Source of the DNA: Prauserella aidingensis | GTDB lineage: Bacteria > Actinomycetota > Actinomycetes > Mycobacteriales > Pseudonocardiaceae | Length of the DNA: 64,000 bases | Reading direction: 5' to 3' | Assembly: GCF_024171865.1 (NCBI RefSeq) | Contig: NZ_JAMTCN010000004.1 | Location: 186,001-250,000, forward strand | In this document: piece by piece, positions 42,401-51,589 of the stretch | Layout: each line of letters starts with the position of its first letter | How positions within the stretch are numbered: the first letter of the stretch is position 1 | Position numbers and translations under genes: made by a program | The notes under the pieces: generated by a model | Seen by the model: the letters and a program-made list of their open reading frames with translations, nothing else | Databases searched by the model: none | What the model was told of the DNA's origin: nothing

Positions 42401-43012
42401 TCAGGACGACATGCTCTCCGCGGCGAACAGGTTGTGGTACAGCAGCGCGGCCGTCTCCCGCGCGATGTACCAGGCCTGGGTCTCGCGCGTCTGCACGATC
42501 GGCCCCGAATGGGTCGGCGACGTCCACGCCTTCAGGCCCGCGTCCTCGGCCATCGTGCGCGCCCGCAGCGAGTGCCACGGGTCGCTGACGACCACCGTCG
42601 TCGTCCACTCCCGGTCCTGCATCTCCTGCGCCACCGCCCGGATCGAGTGCAGCGTGTCCGCTCCCGTCGGCACGACGAGGATGTCCGACTCGGGGACACC
42701 GTTCTCGGTCAGCCACGTGGCGCCCGATTCGGCCTCGCTGTACGTGTCACCGTCGGCACGGCCGCCCGTCGTGACGATGCGCGGCGCGACGCCTTGGTCG
42801 TAGAGCTCCTTGGCCTGGCCGAGCCGGTGCGCGAACACCTCCGACGGCGTGCCGTTGTACTGCGCGGCGCCGAGCACCACGATCGCGTCGACGTTCGGCC
42901 GTTCGTCGGCGCGAGCCACGTACCAGACGCGCAGCGCCGTACCGCCGACCAGCACGAGCGCCATGATCACGGCACCGGCGACGGCGCGGCGGACCCACCG
43001 CGTCACCCCCAC
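42401..43012 (-). CDS. YdcF/SanA-family (DUF218) membrane-anchored protein
   Basis: 203 residues from GTG 43012. One N-terminal membrane helix ([17 protein letters not shown]), then the DUF218 domain: [43 protein letters not shown] and [20 protein letters not shown]. The conserved Glu (SEAE) and the Asp/His pair are intact. SanA is linked to envelope barrier function; the biochemical role is unclear. Lies 12 bp downstream of glyS, so likely co-transcribed. Confidence 0.88.
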   Translation of the reverse strand: MGVTRWVRRAVAGAVIMALVLVGGTALRVWYVARADERPNVDAIVVLGAAQYNGTPSEVFAHRLGQAKELYDQGVAPRIVTTGGRADGDTYSEAESGATWLTENGVPESDILVVPTGADTLHSIRAVAQEMQDREWTTTVVVSDPWHSLRARTMAEDAGLKAWTSPTHSGPIVQTRETQAWYIARETAALLYHNLFAAESMSS

Positions 43013-43023
43013 GGCAGCGCCCC

Positions 43024-44412
43024 TCAGCAGCCGATGAGGCGGGCGGCCAGGTACGACTCCAGCTTGTCGATGGCGATGCGCTCCTGGTTCATCGTGTCGC
43101 GCTCACGCACCGTCACGGCGTGGTCGTCGAGGGTGTCGAAGTCGACCGTGATGCAGAACGGCGTCCCGATCTCCTCCTGGCGGCGGTAGCGCTTGCCGAT
43201 GGACTGCGCGTCGTCGAAGTCGACGTTCCAGTGCTTACGCAGCGTCGCGGCGATGTCCTTGGCCTTGGGCGTCAGGTCCGAGTTGCGCGACAGCGGCAGC
43301 ACCGCGACCTTGTACGGCGCCAGCCGCGGGTCGATCTTCAGCACGGTGCGCTTGTCGACGCCGCCCTTGGCGTTGGGCACCTCGTCCTCGGTGTAGGCGT
43401 CGAGCAGGAACGCCATCATAGGACGGCCGACACCCGCCGCGGGCTCGATCACGAACGGACGGTAGCGCTCGCCACCCGCCTGGTCGAAGTACGACAGGTC
43501 GACACCCGAGTGGTTCGAGTGCGTCGTGAGGTCGAAGTCGGTGCGGTTGGCGACACCTTCGAGCTCGCCCCACTCCTGACCCGCGGAGAACCGGAACCGG
43601 TACTCGACGTCGACGGTCCGCTTCGAGTAGTGCGAGAGCTTCTCCTGCGGGTGCTCGTACAGCCGCAGGTTCTCCTCGCGGATGCCCAGGTCGACGTACC
43701 AGGCCTTCCGCTGCTCGATCCAGTACTCGTGCCACGACTCGTCCTCGCCCGGCTCGACGAAGAACTCCATCTCCATCTGCTCGAACTCGCGCGTGCGGAA
43801 GATGAAGTTGCCCGGCGTGATCTCGTTGCGGAACGACTTGCCGATCTGGCCGATACCGAACGGCGGCTTCTTCCTGGCCGTGGTCTGCACGTTGAGGAAG
43901 TTCACGAAGATGCCCTGCGCGGTCTCCGGGCGCAGGTAGTGCAGCCCCTCCTCGGACTCGACCGGGCCCAGATGCGTCTTGAGCATCATGTTGAACTCGC
44001 GCGGCTCGGTGTACTGGCCGCGGTTGCCGCAGTTGGGACACGGCACGTCGGAGAGGTCGTTCTCGTCGACGTCGCCCCCGGTGCGCTCGGCGTAGTCCTC
44101 GGCGAGCTGGTCGGAACGGAACCGGCGGTGGCACTCCAGGCATTCGACCAACGGGTCGTGGAACGCGCCCACGTGCCCGGAGGCCTCCCAGACCTGGCGC
44201 GGCAGGATGACCGAGGAGTCGATCCCGACGACGTCCTCCCGGCCCTGCACCACGGTCTTCCACCACTGGCGCTTGATGTTGTCCTTCAACTCCACGCCGA
44301 GCGGTCCGTAGTCCCACGCCGACCGGGTACCGCCGTAGATCTCCCCCGAGGGGAAGACGAAGCCACGACGTTTGCAGAGGTTGACGACGGTCTCGATGTT
44401 GTTCGCGGGCAC
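43024..44412 (-). CDS. glyS: Glycyl-tRNA synthetase (single-chain, class II)
   Basis: 462 residues from a GTG at 44412 ([16 protein letters not shown] follows) with GGAG seven to ten bases upstream; the open frame extends about 100 codons further but is non-conserved, and this start gives the mycobacterial length. Class II motifs: motif 2 [18 protein letters not shown] and motif 3 [33 protein letters not shown] near the N-terminus. Cys pairs CLECHRRF and CPNCGNRG form a zinc-binding insert. Charges tRNA-Gly. Confidence 0.96.
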   Translation of the reverse strand: MPANNIETVVNLCKRRGFVFPSGEIYGGTRSAWDYGPLGVELKDNIKRQWWKTVVQGREDVVGIDSSVILPRQVWEASGHVGAFHDPLVECLECHRRFRSDQLAEDYAERTGGDVDENDLSDVPCPNCGNRGQYTEPREFNMMLKTHLGPVESEEGLHYLRPETAQGIFVNFLNVQTTARKKPPFGIGQIGKSFRNEITPGNFIFRTREFEQMEMEFFVEPGEDESWHEYWIEQRKAWYVDLGIREENLRLYEHPQEKLSHYSKRTVDVEYRFRFSAGQEWGELEGVANRTDFDLTTHSNHSGVDLSYFDQAGGERYRPFVIEPAAGVGRPMMAFLLDAYTEDEVPNAKGGVDKRTVLKIDPRLAPYKVAVLPLSRNSDLTPKAKDIAATLRKHWNVDFDDAQSIGKRYRRQEEIGTPFCITVDFDTLDDHAVTVRERDTMNQERIAIDKLESYLAARLIGC

Positions 44413-44455
44413 TCCACGCTCCGTGGGAACTATCGCAGTGGTGGTTCGAGATGAT

Positions 44456-44478
44456 GTGAGGCACCAGCCTAGCCTCAC
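44456..44478. promoter_or_regulatory. Inverted repeat in the glyS leader/promoter region
   Basis: GTGAGGC (44456-44462), nine bases, GCCTCAC (44472-44478). On the minus strand the spacer contains TAGGCT, a possible -10 box for glyS, so this could be an operator or a small hairpin. Nothing else pins down its role. Confidence 0.35.
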
Positions 44479-44509
44479 GCCGTGGGAGTCCCGCGAGGGG
44501 CGTCCGCGG

Positions 44510-44541
44510 CGCACCTCGCCCGCCGCGGCGGGCGAGGTGCG
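44510..44541. repeat. 32-bp perfect palindrome between glyS and smtB
   Basis: The sequence from 44510 to 44541 reads the same on both strands; arms CGCACCTCGCCCGCCG / CGGCGGGCGAGGTGCG. GCGTCCG occurs just outside both arms. It is inside the 263-bp divergent gap of glyS and smtB, which otherwise holds the glyS inverted repeat and a TAGGAT box before smtB. Confidence 0.75.
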
Positions 44542-44675
44542 GGCGTCCGAGTGGGCCGGCACGTCCCGGCGGCGCACTAGGATGGAAGGGCGGACGACGA
44601 GCGGAGACGACCGCACGAGGAGATCATCAACGGCCGTGTGCCCGCACACGGCGGACGCAGGCTGGAGCATGCGAC

Positions 44676-45107
44676 ATGCCGACGGCGAGCTCGGACGCGG
44701 CGCACGCGGACCCACCCGGCCCCGGGGAGGCCGGCGGGGACGGTCACGTCGACGCCGGCCACGACCCGGCGGCGCACGACCACCCCGACGGCGCGGTGCC
44801 GCCTGCGCCGCCGCCGTCGCAGACCGCGTTGACCGACGCGGGTGAGCTGCTGCGGGCGCTGGCCGCGCCGGTGCGCATCGCCATCGTGCTGCAGCTGCGC
44901 GACGGCGACCGGTGCGTGCACGACCTGGTCGATGCGCTGGACGTGGCCCAGCCGTTGATCAGTCAGCACCTGCGGGTGCTCAAGGCCGCCGGGGTCGTAC
45001 ACGGTCAGCGACGCGGCCGTGAGGTCGCCTACCGGCTGGTCGATGATCACCTTGCCCATATCGTGGTGGACGCCGTCGCACACGTGCAGGAGGAGGCGAA
45101 ACGATGA
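44676..45107 (+). CDS. smtB: ArsR/SmtB-family metalloregulator
   Basis: 143 residues; GGAG nine bases before the ATG. A His/Asp-rich N-terminal tail (residues 5-45, [13 protein letters not shown]) is followed by the winged helix: [53 protein letters not shown]. The C-terminal [18 protein letters not shown] carries the alpha5-type Asp/His zinc ligands. Overlaps zur by 4 nt in an smtB-zur operon, as in mycobacteria (Rv2358-Rv2359), where SmtB senses zinc excess and derepresses the operon. Confidence 0.93.
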   Translation: MPTASSDAAHADPPGPGEAGGDGHVDAGHDPAAHDHPDGAVPPAPPPSQTALTDAGELLRALAAPVRIAIVLQLRDGDRCVHDLVDALDVAQPLISQHLRVLKAAGVVHGQRRGREVAYRLVDDHLAHIVVDAVAHVQEEAKR

Positions 45108-45589
45108 GCACTTCGACGAGCAGCTCGTCGGCCGACAGCACCTCGGCGGACTCCGCGGGGACGAAGGCGTCCGGCTCGACCAAGGCACCCCTGCCGGGCC
45201 GGAGGGCGACGCGGCAGCGGGCCGCGGTCGTGGAGTTGCTGGCCGAGGTGGACGATTTCCGGTCGGCGCAGGAGCTGCACGACGAACTGCGCAGCCGCGG
45301 CGAGGGCATCGGGCTCACGACCGTCTACCGCACGCTGCAGTCGCTGAGCGAGGCCGACGAGATCGACGTGCTGCGCACCGACTCCGGCGAAGCCCTGTAC
45401 CGGCGCTGCTCGGAACACCACCACCATCACCTGGTGTGCCGCAGCTGCGGCTACACCGTCGAGGTCGAGGGACCGGCCGTCGAACGCTGGGCCGAGTCGA
45501 TCGCCTCCGGCAACGGGTTCTCCGACATCAGCCACATGATCGAGATCATGGGCACCTGCTCCACCTGCGCCGCACAGCAGGCGAGCTGA
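45104..45589 (+). CDS. zur: Zinc uptake regulator Zur (Fur family)
   Basis: 161 residues. Ser/Thr-rich N-terminal 28 residues, then the Fur fold: TRQRAAVVELLAEVDDFRSAQEL, GIGLTTVYRTLQSLSEADEID. Metal sites: CSEHHHHHLVCRSCGYTVEVEG and the C-terminal CSTC, giving the structural Cys4 zinc plus sensory His/Cys ligands. Zinc-loaded Zur represses zinc acquisition genes. Its stop is only 3 bp from the convergent stop of the DUF1980-like membrane protein. Confidence 0.94.
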   Translation: MSTSTSSSSADSTSADSAGTKASGSTKAPLPGRRATRQRAAVVELLAEVDDFRSAQELHDELRSRGEGIGLTTVYRTLQSLSEADEIDVLRTDSGEALYRRCSEHHHHHLVCRSCGYTVEVEGPAVERWAESIASGNGFSDISHMIEIMGTCSTCAAQQAS

Positions 45590-45592
45590 CGC

Positions 45593-46339
45593 TCACGTCT
45601 CGTACGGCTCGTCGGGCCGGGGGATCTCCCGCAGGGTCCGCACGGCGAGGTCGGGGACGTAGTCGCGGGCGCGCGTGTCGTCGGCGGGCACCAGCCTGCC
45701 GGTGACCTCGACCCAGGTGCCCTGCGGCACCAGGTCGGCCCGCCCGCCGGTGAGTCCGGTGCGGACGGCGAACGCGTCGGCCGCGCAGCAACTGATGGTC
45801 AGTCTGGCCAGCTGCGGGCCGCCGGTGGTCCGGACGACGAAACCGGTGAGCCGCACGGTGCGTCCGTCGAGCGAGTCGTGCTCGTCCCAGCCGGCACGGT
45901 CGACGAAGTCGCCCACCGACAGCGACACGACGTCGCCGGGTGGGAGCGGGCCGAACTCCGTGTTGCCGGGTTCGGTGTTCTTCCTGGTCCGCAGCACCGA
46001 GTCGGCTCCGAGCGCCGGGGGCGCGACGAGCAGCACGGCGAGCACGGGCACGACGATCAGCCAGGCCGACCGCGCCGTGTGCTCGTGACCGCCCTCCCCC
46101 GCACACGCGTCCACCGGGCCGGAACGGTCACGGCCGGTGTCGCCGGCTGCCGCACGCGCGCCCGCCCGGACGTCCCGCACGATCGCCACACCCGCGAGCA
46201 CGAGCACGACGAAGCCCGCACCGAACAGCCACGGCAGGTGGGAGGCCTTGACGTAGCGCAGGTAGTCGCCGGTGACGGCGATCTTCAGCAGCGCCCCGCC
46301 GAGCAGGAGCAGGAGGACGTTCTGGGTCTCCCGCTTCAC
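45593..46339 (-). CDS. TIGR03943/UPF0703 (YcgQ-like) membrane protein
   Basis: 248 residues from GTG 46339, with GGAGGTG five bases upstream and GTGA overlap with the permease stop. Two N-terminal membrane helices (LLLLLLGGALLKIAVTG; LFGAGFVVLVLAGVAIV), a third near residues 90-115 (WLIVVPVLAVLLVAPPALG), then an exterior OB-like domain with LTISCCAADAFAV and GTWVEVTGRLVP. Always paired with a UPF0718 permease; the pair is suspected in metal or small-solute export or import but is not characterised. Next to zur here. Confidence 0.88.
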   Translation of the reverse strand: MKRETQNVLLLLLGGALLKIAVTGDYLRYVKASHLPWLFGAGFVVLVLAGVAIVRDVRAGARAAAGDTGRDRSGPVDACAGEGGHEHTARSAWLIVVPVLAVLLVAPPALGADSVLRTRKNTEPGNTEFGPLPPGDVVSLSVGDFVDRAGWDEHDSLDGRTVRLTGFVVRTTGGPQLARLTISCCAADAFAVRTGLTGGRADLVPQGTWVEVTGRLVPADDTRARDYVPDLAVRTLREIPRPDEPYET

Positions 46340-47355
46340 CGGACACCTCCCAGGACGAGCAGCCCCGCCGCGACGGCGCATCCGATCGCCACGACGAACG
46401 TGACGGGCGCGAAACGCAGCGCGAACGCCCGCCCGAACGTGCCCGCCTGCAGGGCGAACAGCTTCGCGTCGATGGCCGGTCCCACGACGAGGAACACCAG
46501 CCGCGGCAGCAACGGCAACGCCGACAGCGATGCGGCGACGAACGCGTCGGCCTCGCTGCACAGCGACAGCACCACGGCGAGCACCGCCATGACCAGGATG
46601 CCGAGCACGATCTGCTCCCCGAGCGAGGAGAACCAGTCACCCGGGATCACCACACCGAAGACCGCGGCGACCACGGCACCCAGTACGAGGAAGCCTGCCG
46701 CGTCGACGAGGTCGGTCCTGGCGGTCTCGGCGAACACGCGCCACCGGTCGCGCCCCTCGGTGTCGGGCATCCGCCGCAACGCCCGTTCGGCGATCCACTC
46801 GAGTTTGCCCCAGCGCAGCCACAGCCAGCCCATGATCAGCGCCGTGGCGAGCGAACCCACGAACCGGGCGGCGACCATGGCGGGCTCTCCGGGGAAGGCC
46901 ACGGCCGTCGACACGAGCACGATCGGGTTCACCGCGGGTGCGGCCAGCAGGAACGCCAGCGCCGCGGCCGGGGCGACACCCTGTCCGATCAACCGACGCG
47001 CCACCGGCACCGACGCGCATTCGCACCCGGCCAGCACCACGCCCGACATGCCGGCGACGCCGACGGCCGCCGAGTCCCGGCGTGGCAGCACACGGCGCAA
47101 CGCCCGCGCGGGCACGAAGGCGGCGATCGCACCGCTCAGCAGCACGCCGAGCACGAGGAACGGCAGGGCCTGCACGCAGATCGCCACGAACACCGTCGCC
47201 GCCGTCTGCAGCACCGGAGCGTCGAAGGCCTCGCGCAGCAGGTCCTGCCCGAGGATCGCCAGCACCAGCAACGCGCACAGCACCTGCATCGAGGTGAGGC
47301 GCCACCGCCTGCCCGGCCGACCGGCCCGGCCCGTGCGATCGACAACGGTTTCCAT
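46336..47355 (-). CDS. UPF0718 (YcgR/YraQ-like) permease
   Basis: 339-residue polytopic protein with about eight to ten helices. The family signature GCECASVPVARRLIGQG, preceded by MSGVVLAG and followed by AAPAVNPIVLVSTAVAF, is intact; a second matching half, LCSEADAFVAASLSALP, follows near residue 265. Coupled with the downstream UPF0703 protein (GTGA overlap). Location opposite smtB-zur suggests a link to metal homeostasis, but I see no convincing Zur box upstream of it. Confidence 0.9.
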   Translation of the reverse strand: METVVDRTGRAGRPGRRWRLTSMQVLCALLVLAILGQDLLREAFDAPVLQTAATVFVAICVQALPFLVLGVLLSGAIAAFVPARALRRVLPRRDSAAVGVAGMSGVVLAGCECASVPVARRLIGQGVAPAAALAFLLAAPAVNPIVLVSTAVAFPGEPAMVAARFVGSLATALIMGWLWLRWGKLEWIAERALRRMPDTEGRDRWRVFAETARTDLVDAAGFLVLGAVVAAVFGVVIPGDWFSSLGEQIVLGILVMAVLAVVLSLCSEADAFVAASLSALPLLPRLVFLVVGPAIDAKLFALQAGTFGRAFALRFAPVTFVVAIGCAVAAGLLVLGGVR

Positions 47356-47394
47356 TAGTGCGCCATCATGCCAGGCGCGGGCGTCGGGCCGTCC

Positions 47395-47805
47395 TCAGGC
47401 GTCGACGAGTTCCGAGCGCACCTGCGAGGCCGTCGAGACCACGAGCATCAGCAGCGTGCCGAGCGGACCCGGGTCCAGCCCCTGGGCGGGGAACGCGTAC
47501 CGCAGTGTGACGTCCATGCCGCTCTCGTTGTGCACGATGCCGAGCGTGCCGAACAGGCCCTGTCCGGCGCGCTCGGCCACGACCGCGGCCAACTTCGGGT
47601 CGTCGGGCAGGTCCCACGCCACGACGCACGTCAGGCTCAGCACCAGCAGGCCGTCCGCCAACTGCATCGCCTGCACCACGCACGGCACCTCGGAGTGTTT
47701 GAACGTGAGCGTGCCGTCGTCGTCGACCTGCACGTCGAGGTAGTTCTCGAGCGCTTCCTTGGCGGCGGCGAGCAGTGCGGCGGTGTCGGCGGCCTCGGAG
47801 GTCAT
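47395..47805 (-). CDS. YbjN/type III secretion chaperone-like conserved protein (Rv2360c position)
   Basis: 136 residues from ATG 47805, overlapping the uppS stop by 4 nt. Pattern [25 protein letters not shown] with [20 protein letters not shown] and [16 protein letters not shown] resembles YbjN/CesT-like folds, small proteins thought to bind partners. In mycobacteria a hypothetical gene sits in the same place between zur and uppS. No catalytic residues visible; function unknown. Confidence 0.82.
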   Translation of the reverse strand: MTSEAADTAALLAAAKEALENYLDVQVDDDGTLTFKHSEVPCVVQAMQLADGLLVLSLTCVVAWDLPDDPKLAAVVAERAGQGLFGTLGIVHNESGMDVTLRYAFPAQGLDPGPLGTLLMLVVSTASQVRSELVDA

Positions 47806-48656
47806 GCGGTGTCCTTCCCGGGTTCGGCGATGGTGTCGCTGGCGTCGGTGCCGTCGCTCTGGTCGACGGCGGCGCCGAACCGGCGGTCGCGCTTGGCGTA
47901 CTCGAGGCACGCGTCCCACAGTTGGGTGCGGTCGAAGTCGGGGAACAGGGTGGATTGGAAGACGAACTCGGCGTAGGCCGATTCCCACAGCAGGAAGTTC
48001 GACGTCCGCAGTTCGCCGGAGGGCCGCAGGAACAGGTCCACGTCCGGCATCTCCGGCTGGTACAGGTACTTGGCGACGGTGCGCTCGTCGACCTTGTCGG
48101 GGTTGATCCGGCCCTCGGCGGCCAGCCGCGCGATCCGCCGCGCCGCGTCGCCGATCTCGGCGCGACCGCCGTAGTTGACGCACATGGTCATGTTCATGCG
48201 CGTGTTGTGCTTGGTCTTCTCCTCGGCGGCCTCGAGCTCCTTGATGACGCTCCGCCACAGCTTGGGCCTGCGGCCCGCCCAGCGGATGCGCACACCGATC
48301 GAGCCGAGGTAGTCCACCTGACGGCGGATCGTGTCGCGGTTGAAGCCCATCAGGAAGCGCACCTCGTCGGGGCTGCGCTTCCAGTTCTCCGTCGAGAACG
48401 CGTACACCGACAGCCACTTGACACCGAGTTCGACCGCGCCGCTCGCGACGTCGATCATCACCGACTCGCCGCGCTTGTGCCCTTCGATGCGGGGCATGCC
48501 GCGCTGGTTGGCCCACCGGCCGTTGCCGTCCATCACCAGGGCGACGTGGTTCGGCACCAGCTCCTGCGGGATCCGGGGCGGCCGTGCGCCCGACGGGTGC
48601 GGGTCAGGGGCCCGCACCTCCTGGATGCGTTCCGCTTCGCGAGCCTTCCGCCGCAC
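47802..48656 (-). CDS. uppS: Cis-polyprenyl diphosphate synthase (decaprenyl/undecaprenyl)
   Basis: 284 residues. Conserved regions: [17 protein letters not shown] (Asp that binds pyrophosphate, active-site GNGRWA), [22 protein letters not shown], and [20 protein letters not shown]. It extends an allylic diphosphate with cis-isoprene units to make the lipid carrier for peptidoglycan and arabinogalactan. The N-terminal 30 residues are basic and poorly conserved; the C-terminal 20 residues are acidic. Orthologous position to Rv2361c. Confidence 0.96.
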   Translation of the reverse strand: MRRKAREAERIQEVRAPDPHPSGARPPRIPQELVPNHVALVMDGNGRWANQRGMPRIEGHKRGESVMIDVASGAVELGVKWLSVYAFSTENWKRSPDEVRFLMGFNRDTIRRQVDYLGSIGVRIRWAGRRPKLWRSVIKELEAAEEKTKHNTRMNMTMCVNYGGRAEIGDAARRIARLAAEGRINPDKVDERTVAKYLYQPEMPDVDLFLRPSGELRTSNFLLWESAYAEFVFQSTLFPDFDRTQLWDACLEYAKRDRRFGAAVDQSDGTDASDTIAEPGKDTA

Positions 48657-48670
48657 CTGTCACCTCCGCC

Positions 48671-49630
48671 TCACCGGGCGCGCTGGCCCGTGCCGTGTCC
48701 GTCCACGCTCGTCGCAGCCGTCCCGGGCGCCGTTCCACCGGCCGCGGACGGCTCGCCGCCTGCGGCCGTGTCCCCGGCGTCCCCGCCACTGTCCGCGTCG
48801 CCGCTGTCCACGTGGCCGATGTCGGGGTCACCGATGTCCGGTTCGCCGCCGTCGGGATGCGGGTCCGACCCTAACGCGGCGGTCAGCGGTGCCTCGCGGG
48901 CACGGCGTTCCACGAACGGCAGGGACCGCAGTCGCCGTTCCAGGTGCCACTGCAGGTGCGCGGCGACGAGGCCGCTGACGTCGCGGCGCACGGTGTGGGT
49001 GCTGTCCTCGGCCAGAGGCCAGTCACCGTGCAGCAGTGCGGCCATCACGGCGAGCACCTCCGGTGCGGGATGCACGGAGCCGGGGATGCGGCAGCGCGGG
49101 CACAGCAGCCCGCCGGCCTGCACGTTGAACGCCGCGTGCGGACCGTGTTCGCCGCAGCGGGCGCATTCGGTGAGCGCGGGTTCCCAGCCGGCGAACGCCA
49201 TGGCGCGCAGCAGGAACGCGTCGAGCACGAGCGACGGGTCGCGCTGCCCACCCGCGAGTGCGCGCAGGGCACCGACGACGAGGAGGTACAGCTTGAGCGC
49301 GGGCTCCTCCTCCTCGGCGGCCAGCCGGTCGGCGGTCTCCACGATGGCGGCGGCCGCCGTGTAGGCCTGGTAGTCGCCGACGATCGGCAGCGCGAAGGCG
49401 TCGACCGTCTGCACCTGGGTGACGACGTCGAGCGTGCGGCCCGTGTAGAACTGCACGTCGACGTGGCCGAACGGTTCGAGCCGTGCGCCGAACCGCGAGG
49501 TCGTCCGGCGCACGCCTTTCGCCACGGCGCGCACCTTGCCGTTGCGGCGCGTGAGCAGCGTGATGATGCGGTCGGCCTCACCGAGCTTGTGCACGCGCAG
49601 CACCACGCCGGTGTCCCGATACAAGCTCAC
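48671..49630 (-). CDS. recO: DNA repair protein RecO
   Basis: 319 residues. OB-fold N-domain (YRDTGVVLRVHKLGEADRII, KGVRRTTSRFGARLEPFG), helical centre, and a zinc finger ECARCGEHG...LLCPRCRIPG. RecO loads RecA with RecR. The last 65 residues form an acidic, repetitive tail (PDIGDPDIGHVDSGDADSGG) not part of the normal fold, so the protein is longer than the usual 240-270 residues. 14 bp upstream of uppS, same direction. Confidence 0.95.
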   Translation of the reverse strand: MSLYRDTGVVLRVHKLGEADRIITLLTRRNGKVRAVAKGVRRTTSRFGARLEPFGHVDVQFYTGRTLDVVTQVQTVDAFALPIVGDYQAYTAAAAIVETADRLAAEEEEPALKLYLLVVGALRALAGGQRDPSLVLDAFLLRAMAFAGWEPALTECARCGEHGPHAAFNVQAGGLLCPRCRIPGSVHPAPEVLAVMAALLHGDWPLAEDSTHTVRRDVSGLVAAHLQWHLERRLRSLPFVERRAREAPLTAALGSDPHPDGGEPDIGDPDIGHVDSGDADSGGDAGDTAAGGEPSAAGGTAPGTAATSVDGHGTGQRAR

Positions 49631-49709
49631 CGGTACATGATCCCACGCCGCGCCGACACGCCGTCACCAACGGCGCCGAGGGGCCCCGGGCTCAGCACCT
49701 CACGGGGCG

Positions 49710-50369
49710 TCAGTACGCCGGTGCGTCCGGCTTCGTCGTGACGACGTACGTCTTGGCCGCCCGGTCATGCCAGCCGCGCCGACCGTCGACGTCGAACGCG
49801 GGCGAGAGCGCCAGTAGCGCCGCTCCGACCCACCCCAGATAGGGCACGATGCCGGTGAACGGAAGCAACAGGGCCCGTCCGATACCTGCGCCTGCACCGA
49901 TACCACGGCGAACACCTGCGGCGACTGCTCGGTTGACGACCCGAACCCCCATGATCTTACGGCCCAGCGTCACGCCGCGCACGCTCAGCAACCAGGCCTC
50001 GTATCCGGTCAACACGAACGGGAGCCCCAGCATGTAGGCGAACGGCAGCATCTCGTCGGGTTCGAGATCCGCGAGTACCGGGTCGAGAGCGAATGCGAGC
50101 GGCACCACCACGGCGCTCACTCCCGCGGTCACGATCAGGACGTCGAGCAGTCGTGCGAGCAACCGCTGCGGCAGCGACGCCAGCTGCAACGGAGGTCCCT
50201 CCGCGAACCGGATCGCCGCGCCCGGTCGGAGAATGCCGGCTTCGCTCATTCCTCGGGGCGCGCCGGCCGGTGCGGGCGGCACGCCGCCGGGAAGCCCTGG
50301 AGCCTGCGTTCCCTGCAGGCCGCGTGAGGACCCGAAAGTCGGCTGCTGGGGCCGGGTGCACCGGGCCAC
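49710..50369 (-). CDS. RDD-family membrane protein (N-terminus possibly frameshifted)
   Basis: 219 residues if started at GTG 50369. RDD domain: LASLPQRLLARLLDVLIVTAG, then helices near residues 72-90, 108-128 and 165-190, with TLGRKIMGVRVVNR and a C-terminal GWHDRAAKTYVV. Upstream, another frame from GTG 50446 encodes a Pro/Gly/Gln-rich tail (PYAPQPGQPGQWPGAPGP) that would join perfectly after one extra C in the CCCC run at 50348-50351. The true start is therefore uncertain; ATG 50249 would give the bare domain. Function of RDD proteins is unclear. Confidence 0.78.
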   Translation of the reverse strand: MARCTRPQQPTFGSSRGLQGTQAPGLPGGVPPAPAGAPRGMSEAGILRPGAAIRFAEGPPLQLASLPQRLLARLLDVLIVTAGVSAVVVPLAFALDPVLADLEPDEMLPFAYMLGLPFVLTGYEAWLLSVRGVTLGRKIMGVRVVNRAVAAGVRRGIGAGAGIGRALLLPFTGIVPYLGWVGAALLALSPAFDVDGRRGWHDRAAKTYVVTTKPDAPAY

Positions 50370-50586
50370 TGACCCGGCTGACCCGGCTGCGGAGCGTATG
50401 GGACACCACGCTGTGAGCCGTCATGCCATTGACCAGGACCGGTCACTCGTCGCCCCTCTCTATCCACACCGGACTCGTCCACATCGGAGTCAGGCGGTGA
50501 CGGCCTCGCACGGTGGGCGGACCGCACGGCCCGACTCCGAACACCGTCGGCGCAGGTCGCGCGGACCCGCGCCGACCGCCGGGAGA

Positions 50587-51051
50587 TCAGTAGCCGTACG
50601 TGCCGACGTACGTGTCCACCGTGGCGATGGAGACGATGATCATGATGATCGTGATGGCCCAGCCGATGGCACCGATGATCGTCGCGATCATGCACATCGT
50701 CTTGGTGCTGTTCGAGGCCTCCTGTGCGGCGGGCAGGTTGCCCATCCGCATGTTCGACTTGACCTCGTTCGACTTGATGATCGCGAAGATCGCGAGCGGC
50801 CAGAACAGGAAGATGCAGCCGATCGCCCAGCCGAAGTAGTCCTTGATCTCCTGGCCCATGCCCGGCTGACCCATGCCCGGCTGGCCGTAGGGCTGGCCGA
50901 ACTGGCCGGGCTGCTGACCGAACTGGCCCGGCTGCCCGTACGGCTGGGGCTGGCCCTGCGGCGGCTGGCCGAACTGGCCCGGCTGCTGAGCGGGCATACC
51001 GCCGGAGGGCGGCTGGCCGTACCCCTGCTGGTTTCCGTACGGATTGGTCAT
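50587..51051 (-). CDS. CD225/dispanin-type membrane protein with Gln/Gly/Pro-rich N-terminus
   Basis: 154 residues. Residues 1-65 are low-complexity repeats of the type GQPGQFGQQPGQF and GQPGMGQPGMG. Then the CD225 pattern: YFGWAIGCIFLFWPLAIFAI, a cytoplasmic loop KSNEVKSNMRMGNLPAAQEA, and a second membrane helix AIGWAITIIMIIVSIA. This two-helix family is related in sequence to eukaryotic interferon-induced transmembrane proteins; its bacterial role is unknown. A second CD225 gene lies 0.5 kb upstream. Confidence 0.85.
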   Translation of the reverse strand: MTNPYGNQQGYGQPPSGGMPAQQPGQFGQPPQGQPQPYGQPGQFGQQPGQFGQPYGQPGMGQPGMGQEIKDYFGWAIGCIFLFWPLAIFAIIKSNEVKSNMRMGNLPAAQEASNSTKTMCMIATIIGAIGWAITIIMIIVSIATVDTYVGTYGY

Positions 51052-51139
51052 GGCGTGAGTCCTCCCCCGAACCGGGAACGTTGTTGCGCCGGGACTGTAC
51101 CGCGCGGACCCGGCGCAACACGGTCGGACCCGACAACCG

Positions 51140-51589
51140 CTACACCGCCAGCGCGGAAAACGGACTTACCGGAATGTTCCGCACGACCAACCACAGCGCG
51201 ATCACCACCCCCGCGGTGACCGGTGCGAACCGCAGGTCCTGCCAGCTCCGCACGCGACTGCCGCGCCAGCGACCGGCGGTCCACGCCACCAGGCTCCACA
51301 ACAGCAGGCCCGAGGCGACGAGTGCGACGGCGTTGTACCGCACCGCGGCGCCGACATCGCCCTGCAGCAGGCTGGAGAGCATGCGCAGCGCGCCGCAGCC
51401 GGGGCACACGACACCGAACAGGGCCTTCGTCGGGCACACCGGAATGGGGCCACCCGGCGTCGTCGGCTCGGCCCACAGCACGGCGCACGAAGCGCCGACG
51501 ACCAGGGCCGCGACGGCGGCGGGTGGACCCATCCTCCGCAGCCGCCCCTGCCGGGCCGACGTCGCCGGGGCGGGGTCGGCCGGAATCAC
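51140..51589 (-). CDS. DUF2752 membrane protein
   Basis: 149 residues from GTG 51589, whose GTGA overlaps the upstream CD225 stop. Contains the DUF2752 core VCPTKALFGVVCPGCGALRM and SLLQGDVGAAVRYNAVAL, with three membrane segments (about residues 20-38, 75-97, 118-138). The CPGCG motif could bind metal or be redox active. Habitual companion of CD225/TM2 proteins in actinomycetes; function unknown. Confidence 0.87.
   Translation of the reverse strand: MIPADPAPATSARQGRLRRMGPPAAVAALVVGASCAVLWAEPTTPGGPIPVCPTKALFGVVCPGCGALRMLSSLLQGDVGAAVRYNAVALVASGLLLWSLVAWTAGRWRGSRVRSWQDLRFAPVTAGVVIALWLVVRNIPVSPFSALAV

Noticed and set aside
47341-47357. Possible Zur box at the start of the UPF0718 permease gene
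   Set aside because: Only four of seven dyad positions pair, and the sequence is the first codons of the gene itself.
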